From positions 62,070,501 through 62,134,500 of the forward strand of contig NC_073628.1 in the NCBI RefSeq assembly GCF_029407905.1: a stretch of DNA of 64,000 nucleotides, written 5' to 3'. Under the pieces are notes generated by a model. The model worked only from the letters and a program-made list of their open reading frames with translations. It did not search any database and was not told where the DNA came from. The stretch comes from Bubalus kerabau (lineage: Eukaryota > Chordata > Mammalia > Artiodactyla > Bovidae). Below, piece by piece: positions 57,920 to 64,000 of the stretch. Positions within the stretch are counted from its first letter, which is position 1. Each line of letters begins with the position of its first letter. Both the position numbers and the translations under genes were made by a program.

Positions 57920-58185
57920 TAGTGATTTTTAGTGCTTACCTTTGTCAAACTAACAATTTCAAGTTGATCAGGTTCCCCTTAGCTAGAAAGCTAAAGGCTC
58001 TTTGTCTCATTTCTGAAACATTCATCTCTTTAGCCTTCCTCCACCTACCAGGAAGGTTGTCCAACAGATCTCAACCCACACTTATTGACCACCCACATCT
58101 GTACACTGCTCCCACGTGTCCACATTAGCACGGTCTCTCCAATCAGCATCACAGGTGTCCTGACTACCCCTCTACGTCCTCCTAG

Positions 58186-58247
58186 AGCTCCCTGAGGACG
58201 AGCTGTCCACCTCAAATTTGGAGGAAGAGGCCCTGCCCACCGGTGCG
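58186..58247 (+). CDS. Unit A, cassette exon 1 (unrecognised gene)
   Basis: A 62-nt segment between a CCTCCTAG acceptor and a GTAAGT donor. Two leading nt complete a split codon, then 20 codons (LPEDELSTSNLEEEALPTGA) end exactly at the donor. It is the homologue of the 71-nt segments in units B and C, three codons shorter. The peptide is acidic and has no Cys. Together with the 22-nt exon at 58701 it forms an 84-nt phase-1-to-phase-1 cassette. No family is recognised. Coding status is inferred from conserved splice sites and open frame across three units. Confidence 0.5.
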
Positions 58248-58700
58248 GTAAGTGCCCCAATCTATCTGAGGTGAAAGCGTTGCTTCATGGCTTTACTTTT
58301 CAGTTGAGTTCAGATAAGGGTTCACAATATTCAAGACAGCTCATACAGTTTTTAATTCAGTGGATGAATGTTGAGTCTCCAAGCAGAAAGCTTATACAAA
58401 AGGACATTATTTAAAATGACAACATCAATTACAAACTGTGGTTGGGAGCACATGTCTCAGCTGAAAGCTTTCCCTCTTGAAATAAAATTTTGTAACTGCT
58501 AGTCAAAATGGGCTTGAGAGATATTTCAGGGAAAGCATGAGCCTTTCCCACAGGCATCCTCTCTGTTTTGTTTTTGGGCCATGGACTCAACAACACTTTC
58601 CCATTTGGTTTTTTGAGGACAAAAAAGAGAACAAAAGCCCTGTATGCATAGTACACAAGATGCTGACACCCTCACACTCTTTTCTTCTCTTTAATTACAG

Positions 58701-58722
58701 GTGAAAGAAACCAACAAAAATG
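58701..58722 (+). CDS. Unit A, cassette exon 2 (unrecognised gene)
   Basis: A 22-nt micro-exon between a TTTAATTACAG acceptor and a GTAAATATT donor. It encodes VKETNKN plus the first base of a split codon. The homologues in units B and C are 25 nt. The preceding pyrimidine-rich TTTTCTTCTCTTTAATTACAG is conserved. The split codon (G|) fits exon 1 of the next unit (two leading nt) or exon 3 of its own unit (AT). Confidence 0.45.
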
Positions 58723-59168
58723 GTAAATATTCAGGAATCATCCCCCTGCTGAGAAACAATCGACATGATTGAGGCGGGGGTCTCTTGCTGGCTGTGGTTG
58801 GAGAGGCACCCTGATCCTGGGTTCCTAAAGGGGCAGAGGGGTGGGACTGCAGAGAAGAGACTGATCTCCCAGAATGAACAATAACTGTGTTCAATGGTCC
58901 TTGGAAACAACTACATCATTTAGATGCTGTGGGTTTGTGTGAATCAGGGTTGTAGTGCCTTGTGTGAGCCCATGTGATGTGGTTTTGAATCTCTGTGTGT
59001 GTATGTGTGTGTATGTGTCTCCTCAGAAATGCTTTCCACTTACACAGCACAAGTCAAGTGTGAACTTTGTAAACACCTCTCATCACCACTACTCACTGCC
59101 TATACATTATGTGATTCTTTCCTCAGCTTAGCCATTCCTCAAGTTTGGTTAATGTTCATTTTCCTCAG

Positions 59169-59240
59169 ATGAAGATGGTGCTGAGAAAAATGGCCTTAGC
59201 TCTTGACCTCCTAAATGGAAAAGTCAAACTGAAAACATAG
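59169..59240 (+). CDS. Unit A, exon 3: alternative terminal exon
   Basis: It follows TTCATTTTCCTCAG. Joined to exon 2 (phase 1) it encodes DEDGAEKNGLSS and a TGA at 59204-59206. Joined directly to exon 1 (phase 0) it would instead read MKMVLRKMALALDLLNG... to TAG at 59238-59240. No donor is evident, so it is likely a 3'-terminal exon. The downstream block to about 59760 is shared with unit B and may be 3' UTR; unit A has GATAAA where unit B has AATAAA. Confidence 0.4.
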   Translation: MKMVLRKMALALDLLNGKVKLKT

Positions 59241-60372
59241 GAGTGGTCCCAGTGTGTCTGCACTGCACCCCTGACCTGCACTGATCACTCAGTCATGGGA
59301 TGCTCTGTCACGGAACAAGGGGGTCCCTGCATCTGTGTCCATGCCTGCAAGTACTAGCAGCTCCAGAGGTTCAGACCATGTCCATCCTTATAAGGTAGCC
59401 TCAGTGGTCACACAACCCAGGGGCAAACATAGATGGGCTAACGACCAACTTTGGCAGAGTCATCACTCTGAAAGACACCTCAGGACTTGCATCCTCCCAG
59501 TCAACTCACAAATTCTGAAAGTTGTGTGGCCAACATTGTAGGCCAAATCTGTTGGTGCTGCTGTTATTGCTTAAACAAGGATAAAGCAGATAATGACTAG
59601 GGAGATACTTCATTGTACATTATCATAAGCCTTACATTGATAAACCCTGTAGCACACACTCAAGGGAAGGTATCAAACAGATAACAAAGTGGTACTTGAT
59701 AGTTAGCCTAGTGACCATGACTCTATTTGTAAATCTGCACAGCTGGGTCAGAGACATCTTTCACCCATGCTTCTTATCCACAATGAACTGTCCCACAAAT
59801 TGTCTGATGTCCGTGAGTGTGACAGCCACTGACTCAGAGAACATGCAAATATTGTTTGGAAAATGAAGACTGGGGAAAAATATCACATGATTGATAGTAG
59901 CAATTTGGAATAGTAGGGTTGAATTCAGTCCTCTAACAAAATTTCCTTTCAATCAAGAATAAAGGCTCATAGAAGGCTCATTGGTAAGTTCAATGGCTGT
60001 AACTGTGGATCCTGGGGATGCAGTGATCTAGGAAGAACTCCAGAAGACAGGTGTGATTTAGCAGGAGTTGTAAACAGGCAAGCAGGTCATGGATCTCTGT
60101 CATTGAAAGAGGGCATGCATTTTAGTGTTTCTTTTTTCCTCATTGGTTAAATTATCACTAGTTAAATTGCAGAAGCTGCGTTTCATTTCATTCCTGCTCC
60201 TCTCCTTTGCTCCCCTTCCTTCAGCAGTTTGACTCAACATCAGCTCAGTCCATAGTTACTAACCTCCCTCATGCATGCACTCCATCACATGTCCCAGTCA
60301 AACAATAACAAAGGCTGAGTGACTGGTGAGCAGCTTCAGCTGTGTCCTGACAGCTGCACTCTGTCCCTCTAG

Positions 60373-60443
60373 CACCCCAGGAGGACCTGGTGGAGGAGCT
60401 GCCCCAGGCCCATGCAGAGGAGCAGCCTCTGAGCATGCTGAAG
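60373..60443 (+). CDS. Unit B, cassette exon 1 (unrecognised gene)
   Basis: A 71-nt segment between a TGTCCCTCTAG acceptor and a GTAAGC donor: two leading nt (CA) and 23 codons starting PQEDLVEELPQAHAEEQ and ending SMLK. The G left by unit A exon 2 plus CA gives Ala, so unit A can splice into unit B in frame. The peptide is acidic with a PQED start shared with unit C. Compared with unit C, 24 of 71 positions differ. Confidence 0.55.
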
Positions 60444-60896
60444 GTAAGCTCATCTCTCTCTATCAGGGAAAAGACTGCTCCATCACTTCTTTATTTTTAT
60501 TCAGCTGAATACAGTTATAGTAGTCTGACAGTGTAAACTCTCACTGATGTATGCAATTCCTGGGCTACGGAAATACTGAGGTTAAATCTATTATCAACAC
60601 AGACATGTTTCAATAGGACATTAAAAATAGACAGCATCAGTTACTACCGTAGGTGCTTTTAGCAAGAGAAATTTTCTCCTCCTTGAAAAGTAATTTTGTA
60701 ATTATTGGTCAAATTGAAACTGAGACCTCTTAGGTGAAAAAGTCCAGCCTTTTCAAAGGGTGCCTGCCCTGTTTTCCTTTGGGGCCACTGACTTAAAGAA
60801 TTTTAGTTATTTGAGGATAAATATCAGATGACAGGAGACTTACTGCAGATAATACATAATGCTGAGACCCTCACACAGTTTTCTTCTCTCTAACAG

Positions 60897-60921
60897 GCAC
60901 ATGGAGTAGTCTATGAGCATG
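60897..60921 (+). CDS. Unit B, cassette exon 2 (unrecognised gene)
   Basis: A 25-nt micro-exon between CTCTCTAACAG and GTAAATATT, encoding AHGVVYEH plus one base. With exon 1 it totals 96 nt, or 32 codons, with symmetric phase 1 at both ends. It differs from unit C at 6 of 25 positions. Confidence 0.5.
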
Positions 60922-61364
60922 GTAAATATTCAGGGATCATCCCTGTGCTGAGGTACAATCTAGATGGAGGTGGGGCTCTCTTGATGGCTCTAGTTGGAGA
61001 GGCGCCCTGATCCTGGGTCCCCAAAGGGGCTGAGGGGTGTGGGTGCAGAGGAGAGACTGATCTCCCAGGATGAACAATGACTGTGTTATATAGTCCCTGG
61101 AAACAACTACATCATTTAGATGCTGTGGGTTTGTGTGAATCAGGGTTGCGGTTCCATGTGTGAGCCCACGTGATGTGATTTTGAATCTCTGTGTGTGTGT
61201 ATGTAAGTATGTGTGTGTGTCCTCAGAGATGTTTCCCTCTTAGCACAAGTCAAGTGTGAACTTTCTAAACACTTCTCATCACCACTGCACACTGGCTATA
61301 TATTACATGATTCTTTCCTCAGCTCAGCCATTCCTCAAGTTTGGTTAATGTTCATTTTCCTCAG

Positions 61365-61436
61365 ATGAAGATGGTGCTGGAAAAAATGGCCCAAGTTCTT
61401 GACCTCCTAAATAGAAAAGCCAAATTGAATATCTAA
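61365..61436 (+). CDS. Unit B, exon 3: alternative terminal exon
   Basis: The acceptor TTCATTTTCCTCAG is identical to unit A. In phase after exon 2 it reads DEDGAGKNGPSS and a TGA at 61400-61402. In the other phase it reads MKMVLEKMAQVLDLLNR... to TAA at 61434-61436, so both units keep both frames open to the same end positions although the second stop differs (TAG versus TAA). A possible 3' UTR extends to the AATAAA at 62194. Confidence 0.42.
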   Translation: MKMVLEKMAQVLDLLNRKAKLNI

Positions 61437-61608
61437 GTGTGGTCCCAATGTGGTTGCTCTGGACACCTGACCTTCACTTGACACTCATCCCTGGGATCCT
61501 CAGTCATGGCACATGGGGATCTCTCCAGCTATGAGCCATGCTGGGAGCTACTGGCAGCTCCAGAGGTCCAGATTGTGCCCTTTATTATAAGGGGAGCTCA
61601 GTTGTCAC

Positions 61609-61814
61609 TTCCCTGGTGGCTCAGATGGTAAAGAATCTGCCTACAATGTGGGGGACCCAGCTTTGATCCCTGGGTTGGATAGATCCTCTGGAGAAGGAAA
61701 TGGAAACCCACTGCAGTACTCTTGCCTGGAAAATCCCATGGAGGGAGAAACATAGTCTATGGGGTCGCAAAGAGTTGGACATGACTGAGTGACTCCACCT
61801 TCACTTTCACTTTT
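61609..61814 (+). mobile_element. Bov-tA SINE in unit B
   Basis: Head TTCCCTGGTGGCTCAGATGG, end GACATGACTGAGTGACTCC with a TTTCAC-rich tail. A near-perfect 10-bp TSD (CAGTTGTCAC / CAGTGGTCAC) is at 61599-61608 and 61815-61824. Unit A has the uninterrupted site (TCAGTGGTCAC near 59400), so this insertion came after the unit duplication. Confidence 0.93.
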
Positions 61815-61840
61815 CAGTGGTCACAAAAACCAGGCCAAAC

Positions 61841-62033
61841 AAAGTCGTGTCAGACTCTTTGTGACCCCGTGGATGGTAGCCTACCAGGGTCCGTGGTCCA
61901 TGGGATTTTCCAGGCAAGAAAACTGGAGTGGGCTGTCATTTCCTTCTCCAGAGGATCTTCCCAACCCAGGATCAAACCCAGGTCTCCTGCATTGCAGACA
62001 GACGCTTTACTGTCTGAGCCACTAGGGAAGTCC
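61841..62033 (-). mobile_element. Bov-tA SINE in unit B, opposite orientation
   Basis: Antisense: AAAGTCGTGTCAGACTCTTTG, TGGTCCATGGGATTTTCC, head ending GCCACTAGGGAAGTCC. Absent from the corresponding site of unit A. It forms an inverted pair with the SINE at 61609. Confidence 0.92.
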
Positions 62034-62193
62034 CAAAGATGGATTAACAGACAATTTTGGCAGAGTCTGTAGTATGAAAGAAACCTTGGGACTTGCATCC
62101 TCCTGGTCAAATCATGGATTCTGAGAATTATGTGCCCTTGTGTAGACAATGTAGGTCATAACTCTTGGTAGTAGTGTCATTGCCTAAACAAGG

Positions 62194-62199
62194 AATAAA
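62194..62199 (+). terminator. Candidate polyadenylation signal, unit B
   Basis: AATAAA in AAGGAATAAAGCAG, within the block shared with unit A, where the hexamer is GATAAA. It would serve the terminal exon at 61365. The assignment depends on exon 3 being a real 3' exon. Confidence 0.35.
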
Positions 62200-62931
62200 G
62201 CAGATTATCAGGAAGATATTTCATTGTATTGGGTCACATTAAAATAAGCATCATATTCATTAAACCCTGTAGCACACACTCAAGGGAAGGTGTCAAACAG
62301 ATCTCACAGTGGAACCTGTTAGTTAGCCTAGTGACCATGACTGTTTATGTAAAGTTTCCTGCACAGCTGGGTGCGAGATAGTCAGCATTCATCCCAAGCT
62401 TCCTCTCTATAATGAACTATCCCACTAAATGTATGACTTCTGTGACTGTGGACAGCCACTGACTTGGTGGACAGGCAAATATCGTTTGGAAGATGAAGAC
62501 TGGGAAAGAATGTCACATGATGGACAATAGCTATTTGGATATGTCGGATTGAATACAGTCCTCTAACAGAGTTTGCTTTTAATCAAAAACAAATTCTCGT
62601 AGAAGGCTTGTTAGGTACAATAGCTATAACTGTGAATCCTGGGGAGGCAGTGATCTAGAAAGAAATGCAAAAGCCAGGGGCGATTTACTAGAAGCTGTAA
62701 ACAGGCAGGAGGGACATGGGTCTCTGTCATTGAAAACTGGCATGCACTTTAGTGTTTCTTTTGTCCCCATTGGTTAGGTTATCAGTCGTTAAATGCAGAA
62801 GCTGTGTTTCATTTATTTCCTGCTCCTCTCCTTTGCTCTCCTTCATCCAGCAGAGAGGATGATTCAATAGCAGCTCAGTCTATAGGTACTAACCTCCCAC
62901 ATGCATGCATTCCACCCCATGACCCCATCAA

Positions 62932-62944
62932 AAAAAAAAAAAAA
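62932..62944. repeat. Short poly(A) tract in unit C
   Basis: An A run followed by A-rich sequence upstream of unit C exon 1; unit B has CAAACAATAACAAAGG at this position. It is a local expansion. Confidence 0.8.
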
Positions 62945-63035
62945 GCAAATAAAAGAACAAAAACAGAAAAAATGCTGAGTGATTGGTGAGCAGCCTCACT
63001 GTGTCCTGATGTTTACTATGTGTCTATCATTCTAG

Positions 63036-63106
63036 ATCCCCAGGAGGACCCAGTGGTGGAACTTTGCCGGGACTGGGCTAAGGAACAGAGTCTGAATACC
63101 CTGGAG
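63036..63106 (+). CDS. Unit C, cassette exon 1 (unrecognised gene)
   Basis: A 71-nt segment between a TATCATTCTAG acceptor and a GTAAGC donor: two leading nt (AT) and 23 codons starting PQEDPVVELCRDWAKEQ and ending NTLE. G from unit B exon 2 plus AT gives Asp, so splicing from unit B stays in frame. It adds one Cys and one Trp compared with unit B. Confidence 0.52.
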
Positions 63107-63283
63107 GTAAGCTCATCTGTCTTTCTCTGGCATAGGAACTGTTGCTTCACTTATTTTTATTCAGTCAAATACAGTTATAGTAATTTGATAATGTGCATTA
63201 TCACTGATGTATGCAATTCCTTGGCTGGGGAAATATTGAGGATAAACCTATCATTAGCTCATGCCTGATTCAAAAGGACATTT

Positions 63284-63301
63284 AAAAAAAAAAAAAAAAA
63301 A
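63284..63301. repeat. Poly(A) tract in unit C intron
   Basis: A run of ~18 A at a position where unit B has only AAAAATAG. Confidence 0.9.
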
Positions 63302-63567
63302 GGACATCAGTTACTACTCTAGGCACTTTCCTCAGTAGAAATTTTTCCCCCAAGAAAAGTAATTCTGTAATCATTGGTGAATTTATACCTGAAAGAGCAT
63401 ATGTGAAGTACGTCAGGCTTTTCAAAAGGGATCCTCTCTTTTTTGGAGTGGACCACTGACTTGAAGAGTTTTAGTTTTCTGAGGAAAAAACTCAGATAAC
63501 AGACGACTTACTGCAGAGAAAACACGATGCTGACACCCTCACACTGTTTTCTTCTCTCTAATCTCAG

Positions 63568-63592
63568 GCATACGGAGCAGTCTGTGAACACG
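63568..63592 (+). CDS. Unit C, cassette exon 2 (unrecognised gene)
   Basis: A 25-nt micro-exon between CTCTAATCTCAG and GTAAATATT, encoding AYGAVCEH plus one base of a split codon. The exon 3 counterpart of this unit lies beyond the window end, so the gene is incomplete here. Confidence 0.48.
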
Positions 63593-64000
63593 GTAAATAT
63601 TCAGGAATCATTTCTTTGCTGAGGAACTATATAGTTGATGAAGGTGGGGCTCTCTTGCTGGCTCTGGTTGGAGAGGCGACCTGATGCTGGAGTCCTACAA
63701 GAGTTGAGGGCTTGGGGTGCAGAGAAGAGGCTGATCTCCAAGGAAATAGCAATGTCTGTGTTCTATGGTACTTGGAAACAACTACATTCATCGTTTAGAT
63801 GCTGTGAGTTTATTTGAATTAGGGTTGAGAGCCCAGGTGTGGGCCCATGTGGTATGTTTTTGATGCTCTGTGTGTGTGTATTTCTTCAGGAGATGTTTTC
63901 CTCTTACACAGCACAAGTCAACTGTGAACTTTCTAAACAGTTCTCATCAGCACTGCACACTGGTAATACAGTACCTGATTCTTTCCTCAACTTGGCCATT

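Larger units (their letters stand above)
58000..64000 (+). repeat. Tandem array of three ~2.2-kb exon-bearing units
   Basis: Corresponding landmarks recur in order: the GTAAATATTCAGG(A/G)ATCAT intron start at 58723, 60922 and 63593; the TTAGATGCTGTG(G/A)GTTT intron block near 58919, 61117 and 63796; and the CCCTGTAGCACACACTCAAG block near 59646 and 62264. Spacing is ~2.2 kb from unit A to B and ~2.67 kb from B to C; the extra ~430 bp is two SINEs in unit B. Unit C is cut by the window end. Orientation is direct. Exon-like segments inside each unit are listed separately. Confidence 0.9.

Noticed and set aside
58045..58260. 71-codon minus-strand frame over unit A exon 1
   Set aside because: The conserved splice signals and cassette frame are on the plus strand, and this frame is not kept in units B or C.

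Overview
The window is nuclear DNA from a bovid ruminant (cattle, buffalo, sheep/goat group). The evidence is its repeat content: many Bov-tA tRNA-derived SINEs, dimeric BOV-A2 SINEs, BovB (RTE-clade) LINE copies in both orientations, ruminant L1 3' ends, CHR-type cetartiodactyl SINEs and one endogenous-retrovirus solo LTR of a bovid type. Nothing bacterial, plasmid-borne, viral-exogenous or CRISPR-like was seen. Most open reading frames of 60-120 codons are chance frames or lie inside these repeats.

Layout. 0-9 kb: AT-rich intergenic DNA with scattered SINEs, one L1 tail and a BovB 3' end. 9.3-11.6 kb: a 2.3-kb 5'-truncated BovB with most of its reverse transcriptase and a clean 10-bp target-site duplication (TSD). 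12-28 kb: AT-rich DNA with many SINE and BovB 3' fragments. 28.4-31.3 kb: remains of an old L1 (GC-rich 5' UTR-like part, ORF1-like part, then antisense ORF2-like part split by a CHR SINE). 31.3-36.4 kb: almost repeat-poor. 36.4-37.5 kb: a complete solo LTR (TG...CA, 6-bp TSD) that contains a BovB-derived piece. 39.3-42 kb: BovB endonuclease-region and C-terminal fragments, an AT-rich hairpin tract and SINEs. 46.9-51.1 kb: an old antisense L1 3' end split by a SINE and by a nearly full-length 3.15-kb BovB.

The part most likely to be genic is 58.0-64.0 kb (plus strand). A unit of about 2.2 kb occurs three times in tandem; the third copy runs off the window. Each unit has a 62-71-nt exon-like segment and a 22-25-nt exon-like segment, both flanked by AG/GT splice sites, and the first two units also carry a third acceptor-flanked segment with a stop codon. 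The first two segments together form a phase-1-to-phase-1 cassette of 96 nt (84 nt in the first unit), so cassettes can be spliced one after another in frame and would encode tandem acidic modules of 32 (28) residues. By eye the exon-like segments differ much more between units than the adjacent introns do, the reverse of the usual pattern. That suggests fast, possibly diversifying, evolution of a repeated ruminant gene. I do not recognise the protein family. A possible upstream first exon with a perfect cAMP-response element lies near 51.4 kb, but the link is speculative.
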